In this document: piece after piece, positions 1 to 5,691 of the stretch
Layout of the letters: each line of letters begins with the position of its first letter
How positions within the stretch are numbered: position 1 is the stretch's first letter
From: 13-1-40CM-64-14 sp036393975
GTDB lineage: Bacteria > Sysuimicrobiota > Sysuimicrobiia > Sysuimicrobiales > Kaftiobacteriaceae
Assembly (NCBI GenBank): GCA_036393975.1
Contig: DASWFZ010000170.1
Location: 1 to 5,691, forward strand
Length of the DNA stretch: 5,691 nt
Direction of reading: 5' to 3'
The notes under the pieces: model-generated
Databases searched by the model: none
What the model saw: the letters and a program-made list of their open reading frames with translations, nothing else
What the model was told of the DNA's origin: nothing
Made by a program: the position numbers and the translations under genes

Positions 1-420
1 ACTCGTGTACGCGGCGCCGCTCTTCGGATTGCTCACCGCCTGCCACGTGAACTTTACGTCTTCGCAGGTCACCGGTTGGCCGTCTGACCACTTGAGGCCG
101 TCGCGGAGGTGGTAGGTGATGCTCTTGCCGTCAGCGGAAACGCCGCCATTCTGACGCGTGGGGACCTCCGTCGCTAACCGCGGAAAATACTCGCCCTTAT
201 CGTTGTAGTCGACCAATCCCTCCACGGTGAAGATCGTCACCTCGCTGAGAGATGTCTGAGTCCCGATGTAGCGGTTCAGCAACTCGGGCTCCTGATACAG
301 GGCGAACGTAATCGTCCCACCGCGCATCCCCTGCGGGTATGCGAGTCCTGGCGGAAAACCGAGGAGGAGCACGGCCACACCTATAAGTGCAGAAATACAA
401 AAGCGGCGAAGCGACCTCAC
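1..420 (-). CDS. Extracellular solute-binding protein family 5 (DppA/OppA type), N-terminal part, runs off left edge
   Basis: This is the first 140 codons of a periplasmic receptor for a peptide/nickel-class ABC importer; full members are about 500-600 residues, so most of the gene lies beyond base 1. Translation from GTG at 420-418 gives a signal peptide: basic start (Arg2, Arg5, Arg6), hydrophobic core about residues 9-22, and a likely signal peptidase I site after Ala27 (Gly-Leu-Ala). The mature part opens with GGTITFALYQEPELLN, typical of the family's first strand. The family-defining stretch follows near residues 101-126, with YHLRDGLKWSDG then EDVKFTW. No lipobox is seen: the only early Cys (Cys8) precedes the hydrophobic core. 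The start is supported by GGAGGT five bases upstream. The gene is divergent from the cupin gene. Permease and ATPase partners (DppBCDF-like) would be expected further left but are not visible. Peptide, nickel, sugar or other ligand cannot be decided from this part. Confidence 0.9.
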   Translation of the reverse strand, partial: MRSLRRFCISALIGVAVLLLGFPPGLAYPQGMRGGTITFALYQEPELLNRYIGTQTSLSEVTIFTVEGLVDYNDKGEYFPRLATEVPTRQNGGVSADGKSITYHLRDGLKWSDGQPVTCEDVKFTWQAVSNPKSGAAYTS

Positions 421-425
421 GAGGC

Positions 426-431
426 ACCTCC
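426..431 (-). promoter_or_regulatory. Ribosome binding site of the family 5 binding protein
   Basis: The minus strand reads GGAGGT, five bases before the GTG at 420-418. This fixes the GTG as the start. The N-terminus it predicts is a proper signal peptide, which agrees. Confidence 0.75.
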
Positions 432-487
432 GGTCCAAGGGTACGAGCATGTTCGGCACCTGGGTAGAATCCCCTCTCCGACGCTCT

Positions 488-504
488 GGGTGGGGGGGTG
501 AGGG
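488..504 (+). other. G-rich tract with four G-runs (possible G-quadruplex)
   Basis: In the divergent spacer the plus strand has GGG, T, seven G, TGA, GGG. This fits four G3 runs with loops of about 1, 1 and 3 bases, the usual quadruplex pattern. It lies about 165 bases upstream of the cupin start and about 68 bases upstream of the binding-protein start on the other strand. The pattern is seen directly; folding and function are inference. In a GC-rich genome it may be chance. Confidence 0.35.
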
Positions 505-529
505 TTAAAAGGTCCATCTCTGGGGCGCG

Positions 530-555
530 AAAAATTCCTGACCTACCGTCCAGGA
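530..555 (-). terminator. Weak hairpin followed by T-run on the minus strand
   Basis: On the minus strand the arms TCCTG (555-551) and CAGGA (540-536) can pair, with two more inner pairs (AC/GT) across a one-base bulge and a 5-base loop. One A and then five T follow (534-530). The shape resembles an intrinsic terminator pointing toward the family 5 binding-protein gene, but the stem is short and bulged. It could equally be an imperfect operator dyad or chance. Confidence 0.2.
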
Positions 556-653
556 TGCCGGCCAAGCCCGATCACGCCATGCGGAGCACCACAACAAAAC
601 GACGCATCCGAGCGGCGAAGAGCAGTCATCCAAGTCCTTAGGCGAAGAGACTC

Positions 654-660
654 AAGGAGG
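654..660 (+). promoter_or_regulatory. Ribosome binding site of the cupin gene
   Basis: AAGGAGG lies eight bases before the ATG at 669. It is a near-perfect Shine-Dalgarno sequence, supports this start, and is strong evidence that the short frame is a real gene. Confidence 0.8.
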
Positions 661-668
661 GCACAGGC

Positions 669-1085
669 ATGAGCAGTAAGTGGTTTCATAACATCCATAG
701 CGGCGGGATTCCTCGCACGCTTGCCAAAGGGATTCGCGCCCGAATCTTTCCTGGCACGCACCTGATGCTCTCGGTCGTGACTTTGGAGCCGTGGTCAGAA
801 TCTTTGGTGCACTCACACTTGAACGAGCAGTGGGGTGTGTGTTTGGAAGGAAAGTGGATCCGGATTCAGGGCGGCAGAGAGTATCGGGTCAAGGCCGGGG
901 ATTTCTGGGAGACCCCGCCCCAGGTTCCTCACGGCGGACGGACCCTGGGCGCACCCTGTCGCATCCTCGACATTTTCGTTCCCCCGCGTGAGGACTACAG
1001 AAGGCAACCGGCTCGGGAAAGCAGTCGGCGGAGACAAGACTCCTCACCTCGCTCGAAGCGGCCTCTCGCACGTCCTGGGAGATGA
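669..1085 (+). CDS. Small single-domain cupin protein with basic C-terminal tail
   Basis: The product is a 138-residue cytoplasmic protein with one cupin_2-type beta-barrel. Motif 1 is His48-x-His50 followed by Glu53-Gln54 and Gly61 (HSHLNEQWGVCLEG). Motif 2 is Gly77-Asp78 through Pro83, Pro87 and His88 (GDFWETPPQVPHGG). His48, His50, Gln54 and His88 are the expected metal ligands, as in other cupins with an HxH...EQ pattern such as KdgF. The barrel appears to end at FVPPREDY (103-110), where many small cupins stop. The remaining 28 or so residues are rich in Arg, Ser and Pro and look disordered. The ATG has a strong ribosome binding site. The gene is divergent from a family 5 binding protein and converges on livF, so it is probably its own transcription unit. 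The fold is clear; no reaction or ligand can be assigned, as small cupins include isomerases, dioxygenases and sugar- or regulator-like binders. Confidence 0.85.
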   Translation: MSSKWFHNIHSGGIPRTLAKGIRARIFPGTHLMLSVVTLEPWSESLVHSHLNEQWGVCLEGKWIRIQGGREYRVKAGDFWETPPQVPHGGRTLGAPCRILDIFVPPREDYRRQPARESSRRRQDSSPRSKRPLARPGR

Positions 1086-1145
1086 CGCGACCGGAAATTC
1101 CTGAGTGGGGTGAGTCGCGAAGAACGCTAAACGTGGTGCCGCACG

Positions 1146-1883
1146 CTACGTGGCGACGTCCCGGGCTCCCGCCCGCGCGCCGCCCAGGTAGGCTCGGCGC
1201 ACGTCCGGGTTGTTCAGAAGATCGGCCGCCGACCCCGCGAGGGCAATGCGGCCGGTCTCCAGCACGTAGCCCCGGTTGGCAATGGCCAGCGCCATATTGG
1301 CATTTTGCTCCACGAGCAACACCGCCGTCCCCAAGCGGGTATTGATCTCTTGAATCGCCCGAAAGACCGCTTGCACCAGGATGGGCGCCAAACCCAAGGA
1401 CGGCTCGTCCAGCAGCAAGAGGCGGGGCCGCGCCATCAGCCCACGGGCAATCGCGAGCATCTGCTGCTGGCCGCCGGACAGCGTCCAGCCCAAGGCGTGG
1501 CGCAAGCGGCCGAGGTCAGGAAAGAGGTCGATCATCTGCTCCATATCTGCGACAATACCGCCTTTGTCTTTGCGAATACTGGCGCCCAGGCGGAGGTTCT
1601 CGCTGACGGTCAGGCCGGGGAAGACGCGCCGGCCTTCGGGCACATGACCAATGCCCAACCGCACGATGGCCTCGGGACCGAACCGGTGGATCGGTTGACC
1701 CTCCAGGACGATCTCGCCCTCATTGGGGTGGATCAGCCCCGAGATGCAGCGCAGCGCCGTAGACTTGCCGGCACCGTTCGCGCCCAGGAGGGTGACGATT
1801 TCACCCGGCTGCACCTTCAGGGAGATGCTATGCAGAGCGATGACCTCGCCGTAGGCAGCGGAAACCTTGTTCAGACTAAGCAC
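1146..1883 (-). CDS. livF: Branched-chain amino acid-type ABC transporter, ATP-binding protein LivF
   Basis: This is the second ATPase of the Liv/HAAT importer and works at the inner face of the membrane with LivG. From GTG at 1883-1881 the protein has 245 residues, close to the usual 233-240. Motifs: Walker A GANGAGKST (34-42), the LivF-typical GHVPEGRRVFPGLTV stretch with the signature's coupling region (79-93), ABC signature LSGGQQQ (135-141), and Walker B with catalytic Glu (LLLLDEP, Glu160). The segment LVEQNANMAL has Gln193 where most ABC ATPases have the switch His; this is normal for LivF. A longer reading from a TTG at 1961 would add 26 residues lying wholly inside the fused livM-livG gene and is unlikely. 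The GTG has GGGAGG six bases upstream and gives the usual VLSLNKVSAAYG start. It overlaps the stop of livM-livG by 8 bases. It is the last operon gene; a convergent cupin follows after 60 bases. Confidence 0.95.
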   Translation of the reverse strand: MLSLNKVSAAYGEVIALHSISLKVQPGEIVTLLGANGAGKSTALRCISGLIHPNEGEIVLEGQPIHRFGPEAIVRLGIGHVPEGRRVFPGLTVSENLRLGASIRKDKGGIVADMEQMIDLFPDLGRLRHALGWTLSGGQQQMLAIARGLMARPRLLLLDEPSLGLAPILVQAVFRAIQEINTRLGTAVLLVEQNANMALAIANRGYVLETGRIALAGSAADLLNNPDVRRAYLGGARAGARDVAT

Positions 1884-3609
1884 GCGCCGCCTCCCGATTG
1901 CCCAGGTACGCTTCGCCGACCGCCGGCTCAGCCAGCACCCGTTCTGGAGCCCCCTCTGCAATCTTGCGACCGAAGTTGATCACCGTGATGTGGTGGGAGA
2001 GCTGGCTGACCAACGACATGTCGTGCTCGACAAGCAGCATGGTCAACCCTCGAGCGTGCAGTTGCTGCACGATCTCCACCAGGTCCTCTTTCTCTGACTG
2101 GGTCAGACCGGCTGCCGGTTCATCCAGCAGCAGCAGCTCAGGGACTCCCGCGAGCGCCCGGGCAATCTCCACGCGCTTTTGCGTGCCATACGGCAGGTTC
2201 TTCGCCCTGTTGTGTACGTGGCTCGTCAGGCCCATGAACTCGATCGCGGAAGCGGCCCGTTCCCGGATGGCCGTCTCGTCACCGCCCGCTCGCTGTGCGC
2301 CCACAAGCACGTTCTCCCACACGGTCAGCTCGCGGAAGAGCCGCAAGTTCTGGAAGGTCCGGGTCATGCCACACCGGGCAATACGGCTGGCCCGCTGGCC
2401 TCCGACAGACCGGCCCAGGAAAGTGATCTCCCCGAAACTCGGCGCATAGAGGCCGGAGATGACGTTGATGATGGTGGTCTTGCCGGAACCGTTGGGCCCG
2501 ATCAGAGCGTGCACCTCGCCCTGACGCACGGTGAAGCTGACACCATCCACGGCCTTCAAGCCGCCGAAGTGTTTGCCCAGGTTCTCGATCACGAGCACCG
2601 GCTCACCCGCCGGGCGCGCGCGGCCCATGGGGAGCGCCCCTCGCGGAGGCGGGACCGGACTCGGTCGCGCCAGGGACCGACTGAGCAGGGTGACGAACCC
2701 CCAGAGTCCCTCGGGCATGAACACGATCACCAAGACGATGATCGAGCCATAGACTATAAGGTAGATTTTCTTGAGCTCCCGCAGCCATTCAGGCAGAAAC
2801 GTGAGCAACCCCGCGCCGAGCACGGAGCCTGCCACCGACTCCCGGCCGCCGACGAGGACCATGGCCAAGAACTGCACCGAGGTGCCAAAGTCGAACGTAT
2901 CGGGGGCGATGTACAGAAAGCCGGAAGCGTAGATGGACCCGCCCGCAGCTCCCAGCACGGCACTGATCGCGAAGGCGGTGACCTTGACCCGTAGTGTGTC
3001 GACCCCGAGGGCCTCGGCCGCGATTTCATTCTCGCGCACCGCCCGCATCGAGCGACCGAGGCGGCTATCGCGCAAGGCATGGACGGCCAGGGCCACCAGC
3101 AGCGTCGCAGCCAGGGCAAACCACGCATAGCGTTGTGCACTATTCAAGGGCACAAAAAACGGCGGGCGCGGGATGCGGGTGATCCCATCAGGACCACCGC
3201 TAAAAGCGGACCAGTTCGTCATGACCAGGGAGAAGATGATCTGGAAGCCGATGGTGACCATAGCCAAATAGTGGCCGCCGAGTTTGAGGGTGGTCGCACC
3301 GAGGATGATGCCTCCGGCCACAGCCGCGACCAGCCCCAGCACGAACGCGAGCCACCAGTTCAGGCCGTAGTGCACCGTACCCAGGCCGATGGCATAGGCG
3401 CCGATGCCGAAAAAGCTCGCCTGAGCCAGCGAGATCTGGCCGGCGTAACCCAACACCACAGTCAGGCCCAGGGCGGCAATGGCCCAAGCCCCGGCTAGCA
3501 GGAGGACGTTAGTGTTATAGCGGCCCGTCACCAACAGCGGCAGCAGCGCGACTGCTAACGCGCCGCCCAGGATGGCCCAGTGGACCGGTTTGAGGGTGGC
3601 CGTCCGCAT
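1876..3609 (-). CDS. livM-livG: Fused branched-chain amino acid-type ABC permease LivM and ATP-binding protein LivG
   Basis: One 577-residue protein joins a membrane permease to an ATPase. The LivM half (about 1-310) is strongly hydrophobic and carries the LivM hallmark GYAGQISLAQASFFGIGAY (54-72). Its cytoplasmic coupling loop lies around RAVRENEIAAEALGVD (189-204), and a last membrane span and PEGLWG follow near 299-304. A Pro/Arg-rich linker (about 311-336) leads to the LivG half (about 337-577): Walker A GPNGSGKTT (371-379), Q-loop TFQN (Gln420), signature PYGTQKR (473-479), Walker B LLLLDEP with Glu497, and switch His529 in LVEHDM. All catalytic residues are present, so both halves look functional. 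ATG at 3609-3607 is 11 bases after the livH stop with only a weak AGGCGG before it, so translation is probably coupled to livH. The end overlaps livF by 8 bases. LivM-LivG fusions are known in several bacterial groups; there is no sign of frameshift or sequencing error. Confidence 0.95.
   Translation of the reverse strand: MRTATLKPVHWAILGGALAVALLPLLVTGRYNTNVLLLAGAWAIAALGLTVVLGYAGQISLAQASFFGIGAYAIGLGTVHYGLNWWLAFVLGLVAAVAGGIILGATTLKLGGHYLAMVTIGFQIIFSLVMTNWSAFSGGPDGITRIPRPPFFVPLNSAQRYAWFALAATLLVALAVHALRDSRLGRSMRAVRENEIAAEALGVDTLRVKVTAFAISAVLGAAGGSIYASGFLYIAPDTFDFGTSVQFLAMVLVGGRESVAGSVLGAGLLTFLPEWLRELKKIYLIVYGSIIVLVIVFMPEGLWGFVTLLSRSLARPSPVPPPRGALPMGRARPAGEPVLVIENLGKHFGGLKAVDGVSFTVRQGEVHALIGPNGSGKTTIINVISGLYAPSFGEITFLGRSVGGQRASRIARCGMTRTFQNLRLFRELTVWENVLVGAQRAGGDETAIRERAASAIEFMGLTSHVHNRAKNLPYGTQKRVEIARALAGVPELLLLDEPAAGLTQSEKEDLVEIVQQLHARGLTMLLVEHDMSLVSQLSHHITVINFGRKIAEGAPERVLAEPAVGEAYLGNREAARA
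1890..1895 (-). promoter_or_regulatory. Ribosome binding site of livF inside the end of livM-livG
   Basis: The minus strand reads GGGAGG six bases before GTG at 1883-1881, within the last codons of the fused upstream gene. It decides the livF start in favour of this GTG over upstream in-frame starts and fits translational coupling through the 8-base stop/start overlap. Confidence 0.75.
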
Positions 3610-3620
3610 TCCGCCGCCTG

Positions 3621-4505
3621 CTAGGCCTTCTCGCCCACCTTCTCGCCAAAGAGCCCCTGCGGCCGCACCAGCAAGAAGATGATTAGCAGCAAGAAGGCGA
3701 AGGCGTCCTTGTAGACTGTGGAGATGTAGGCGCCACCGAAGGACTCCAGCACTCCCAGCGTAAGGCCCCCGACGATGGCACCCCGCACATCGCCAAAGCC
3801 GCCGATGATGCTGGCAGAAAACGCTTTGAGGCCGGGGATCGAACCCATGTTGTGCTGCAAGAAGAAGATCGGGGCCACAAGCATTCCGGCCAGTCCGCCC
3901 AATATGGTGCTGTATATGAAGGTGAGTGCGATCATGCCCGTCACGGGGATGCCGAGCAGGCGGGCCATGTCTTTGTCCTGAGAGATCGCCTGGGTCTTCT
4001 TCCCGAGCAGGGTAAACTCGAAGAACGCGTACTGGAACCCCATGAGAACCAATGTGACGGCAAGGATGATCACGTATTGGTAGTTGAAGTACACGCCGCC
4101 GAGGGTGACACCACCGGAACCGCCACCTTCTAGCACCGGTCGAAGCCTCTCCGGGGAGGAGCCCCAGATGGCCAGGGCCCCGTTCTGGAACATGATGCTG
4201 GCGCCGATGGTCGCGATGATCACCGGCAGGAACGAACGGTTCCGCAGCGGGTAGTAGACGCCCAGGGCAAAGAGTAAGCCGAGCACCCCGAGCATTCCGA
4301 TGGCGATGAGGGCGGCTACGCCGTAGTTGAGCTTGGCGCCTTCCACAAAGGTGAACAGAAAATAGGCGCCCAGCATGAGGAACTCACCCTGGGCAAAGTT
4401 GACGACGTTCGTGGCCCGGTAGATGAGAACGAAACCCAGAGCCGTTAGGGCGTAGACGCTACCCAACGATAGGCCGGCGAGGAGGATCTGGCCGATCGAG
4501 GCCAC
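3621..4505 (-). CDS. livH: Branched-chain amino acid-type ABC transporter permease LivH
   Basis: This integral inner-membrane protein pairs with the LivM half of the next gene to form the transport channel. It has 294 residues, a normal LivH length. Hydrophobic segments run through most of the chain. Family hallmarks are GFVLIYRATNVVNFAQGEF (24-42), the cytoplasmic coupling loop AISQDKDMARLLGI (173-186), and the conserved KAFSASIIGGFGDVRGA (227-243) leading to GGLTLGVLE. It ends with the typical FLLVRPQGLFGE. The start is GTG at 4505-4503, giving VASIGQILLAG; GGAGGG seven bases upstream supports it. It lies 63 bases after the livJ-type gene and 11 bases before livM-livG, so it is the second gene of the operon. 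No oddities in the protein are seen. Confidence 0.95.
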   Translation of the reverse strand: MASIGQILLAGLSLGSVYALTALGFVLIYRATNVVNFAQGEFLMLGAYFLFTFVEGAKLNYGVAALIAIGMLGVLGLLFALGVYYPLRNRSFLPVIIATIGASIMFQNGALAIWGSSPERLRPVLEGGGSGGVTLGGVYFNYQYVIILAVTLVLMGFQYAFFEFTLLGKKTQAISQDKDMARLLGIPVTGMIALTFIYSTILGGLAGMLVAPIFFLQHNMGSIPGLKAFSASIIGGFGDVRGAIVGGLTLGVLESFGGAYISTVYKDAFAFLLLIIFLLVRPQGLFGEKVGEKA

Positions 4506-4512
4506 TGCTAGT

Positions 4513-4518
4513 CCCTCC
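4513..4518 (-). promoter_or_regulatory. Ribosome binding site of livH
   Basis: The minus strand reads GGAGGG seven bases before the GTG at 4505-4503. It supports the GTG start and shows that livH can be translated independently despite following livJ in the same transcript. Confidence 0.75.
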
Positions 4519-4527
4519 GCGCAGGTG

Positions 4528-4554
4528 GGGCGCGGACTCCCGGACCCCGCGCCC
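4528..4554 (-). promoter_or_regulatory. GC-rich stem-loop in the livJ-livH spacer
   Basis: A perfect 8-base inverted repeat (GGGCGCGG at 4528-4535, CCGCGCCC at 4547-4554) with an 11-base loop fills much of the 63-base gap between the binding-protein gene and livH. No T-run follows it on the minus strand, so it is not a standard intrinsic terminator. Hairpins in this position in other binding-protein operons (for example malE-malF) protect the upstream mRNA and raise binding protein over permease. That role is inferred here. Confidence 0.5.
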
Positions 4555-4568
4555 GTGCTGCCGCCTCC

Positions 4569-5691
4569 CTAGTACCGCTCGACGTGAACCGCTTTGAGCA
4601 CCGTCCAGGTACCGCCCACATTGCGCAGGATATAGTAGTGGTCCAGCCCATCCCCGCGCTCGTCAAAGGTGTACTCATTCTCTGCGCCCATGCGCTTCTT
4701 GATCGCCAGAATGCCCGCCCGGATTGAGTCGGGCTTGAGGTCTGGCGCATGTGTCATCGCGGAGGCTAGGTTGTGGACGGCATCGTAGGTCCACGCGGAG
4801 AAGAGATCAGTGTCCTCGTTGAACTTCGCCTTATAGGCCACCTGAAACGCCTGAGCGGTGGGGTTACCGGTTGGGTCAAAGTCCCCGATGCCGTACGTGC
4901 CTACCAAAGCGTCTCCGGCTAGTTTGGCCGCGTCGGTGGTGGTGATAGACGGCGAACCGATCCAGGTCATCTGGGGCAGCAGCCCTTGCTGTTTGGCCTG
5001 GGTGGCGAAGATGGCAAGGTCCGACGTCGACGTGAAGTAGGTAACCAAGGCGTCGGCGCCACTGTTCTTCACGGCGGTTACGACGGCGGTAAAGTCCTTG
5101 TCGCCGGTGTTAATGGCCTTGATCACGACGGGCTCCATCTGGCGAGCCTTCAAGCCCTTGACCACCTCATCGCGACCGCCGTTACCGAAGCCATCGGAGG
5201 TGTGTACGATCGCGAGCTTATTCTTCTTGAGCTCCTCCACGACGAACTTCACCATCACCTGGGCGCTGAAGCCGTCGTGGGGGCGGTGGCGGAAGACCCA
5301 CCGGCTGCCTTGATGGGTGAGGCTAAAGTTCGTCCCCCCGATCATTACGGGGATCTGAGCCTCGTTGATCGTCGGCAGCATGGCCAGGATCTGCGTGGAG
5401 CGGATCGAGCCGATGACGGCCACCATCTCCTTGTCTTCGATCAGCTTCTGAAAGGCTTGTACGGCGCCAGGGTCGGTGGATTTATCATCCTCGCGCACAA
5501 GCTGCAGCATGCGGCCTTTGACTCCCCCGGCCTTGTTCACCTCCTCTACTGCCAGCTCGGCACCCTGCCGCTGCATTTTCAACGAGGAGGCAAAGTTCCC
5601 GGTCATGGGCAGGAGCTGGCCGATCTTGATCGGGCCGCCCATCTGGGCAGCGCCACGGCTGGCGGTGAACACGGCGAGCCCTGTCACAATC
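4569..5691 (-). CDS. livJ: LivJ-like periplasmic amino acid-binding protein (Peripla_BP_6), 5' end outside window
   Basis: This is the periplasmic receptor of the importer encoded downstream; it captures ligand and delivers it to LivH/LivM. The visible part is 373 residues to TAG at 4571-4569. It begins in the hydrophobic end of a signal peptide (VTGLAVFTASRGAAQ) with a likely cleavage near Ala-Ala, so the real start lies just beyond the right edge; the GTG at 5687-5685 would leave too short a leader. The mature protein opens with PIKIGQLLPMTGNFA, the standard first strand and loop. VIGSIRSTQ and GGTNFSLT (about 92-100 and 118-125 of the visible part) match the usual ligand-contact positions, followed by WVFRHRPHD. 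It ends with a typical ILRNVGGTWTVLKAV strand. The family binds leucine/isoleucine/valine, aromatic amino acids, amides or urea; the ligand cannot be told from this, so the livJ label is by family and context. Confidence 0.9.
   Translation of the reverse strand, partial: IVTGLAVFTASRGAAQMGGPIKIGQLLPMTGNFASSLKMQRQGAELAVEEVNKAGGVKGRMLQLVREDDKSTDPGAVQAFQKLIEDKEMVAVIGSIRSTQILAMLPTINEAQIPVMIGGTNFSLTHQGSRWVFRHRPHDGFSAQVMVKFVVEELKKNKLAIVHTSDGFGNGGRDEVVKGLKARQMEPVVIKAINTGDKDFTAVVTAVKNSGADALVTYFTSTSDLAIFATQAKQQGLLPQMTWIGSPSITTTDAAKLAGDALVGTYGIGDFDPTGNPTAQAFQVAYKAKFNEDTDLFSAWTYDAVHNLASAMTHAPDLKPDSIRAGILAIKKRMGAENEYTFDERGDGLDHYYILRNVGGTWTVLKAVHVERY

Noticed and set aside
197..565. Minus-strand open frame overlapping the start of the family 5 binding protein
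   Set aside because: It is out of frame with the binding-protein reading, which has a signal peptide, a ribosome binding site and family motifs; this frame has none of these.
421..668. Promoters in the divergent spacer
   Set aside because: I looked for -35/-10 pairs and sigma-54 patterns on both strands. Isolated AT-rich hexamers such as TTTTAA near 505-510 exist, but none has a convincing partner at proper spacing.
1086..1119. Inverted repeat CGCGAC/GTCGCG after the cupin as a terminator
   Set aside because: Only six pairs with a 22-base loop and no T-run on either strand; easily chance in this GC-rich sequence.
1305..1979. Long plus-strand open frame (224 codons) opposite livF
   Set aside because: It lies antisense over livF and the end of livM-livG, has Gln/Arg/Asp-rich composition typical of the opposite strand of a GC-rich gene, and shows no recognisable domain.
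2179..2994. Long plus-strand open frame (271 codons) opposite livM-livG
   Set aside because: It is antisense to a clearly real gene with all its motifs. The composition is rich in His, Arg, Asp and Gln, as expected for a shadow frame, and no family is recognised.
1..5691. RNA genes, CRISPR arrays, insertion sequences, defence or toxin modules
   Set aside because: No tRNA-like cloverleaf, direct repeat array, transposase or terminal inverted repeat was seen; coding sequence of ordinary transporter genes fills nearly all of the window.

Overview
The window is about 60% G+C, or slightly more by eye. It uses GTG as well as ATG starts with clear GGAGG-type ribosome binding sites, and genes are tightly packed with short gaps or overlaps. 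This points to a free-living, high-GC Gram-negative-type bacterium with a periplasm, as exported solute-binding proteins dominate. Taxonomy cannot be fixed from this stretch. Proteobacteria and soil or sediment lineages such as Rokubacteria/Methylomirabilota would all fit, but that is a guess.

Layout. At the left edge, on the minus strand and running out of the window, is the first 140 codons of a family 5 (DppA/OppA-type) peptide/nickel-class substrate-binding protein (1-420, GTG start). A 248-base divergent spacer (421-668) separates it from a plus-strand gene for a small single-domain cupin (669-1085). The spacer holds a G-rich tract and a weak hairpin followed by a T-run on the minus strand, but no convincing promoter. 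The cupin gene converges, across 60 bases with no good terminator, on a minus-strand operon that fills the rest of the window (1146-5691).

The operon is a branched-chain/hydrophobic amino acid-type (HAAT, Liv) ABC importer. In transcription order, from right to left, it reads: periplasmic binding protein LivJ-like (5' end outside the window), permease LivH, a single polypeptide fusing permease LivM to ATPase LivG, and ATPase LivF. Together these supply every part of one transporter: a Peripla_BP_6 receptor, a LivH + LivM membrane heterodimer, and a LivG + LivF ATPase pair. Spacing tightens down the operon: a 63-base gap with a GC-rich hairpin after livJ, an 11-base gap after livH, and an 8-base overlap between livM-livG and livF. 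This suggests high livJ output and translational coupling of the membrane and ATPase genes. The substrate cannot be read from the sequence; LivJ relatives bind leucine/isoleucine/valine, aromatic amino acids, short amides or urea.

I see no evidence of a previously undescribed system: no mobile element, CRISPR array, RNA gene, toxin or defence module. The points most worth a second look are the LivM-LivG fusion, the livJ-livH hairpin, the basic tail of the cupin, and the G-rich divergent spacer.
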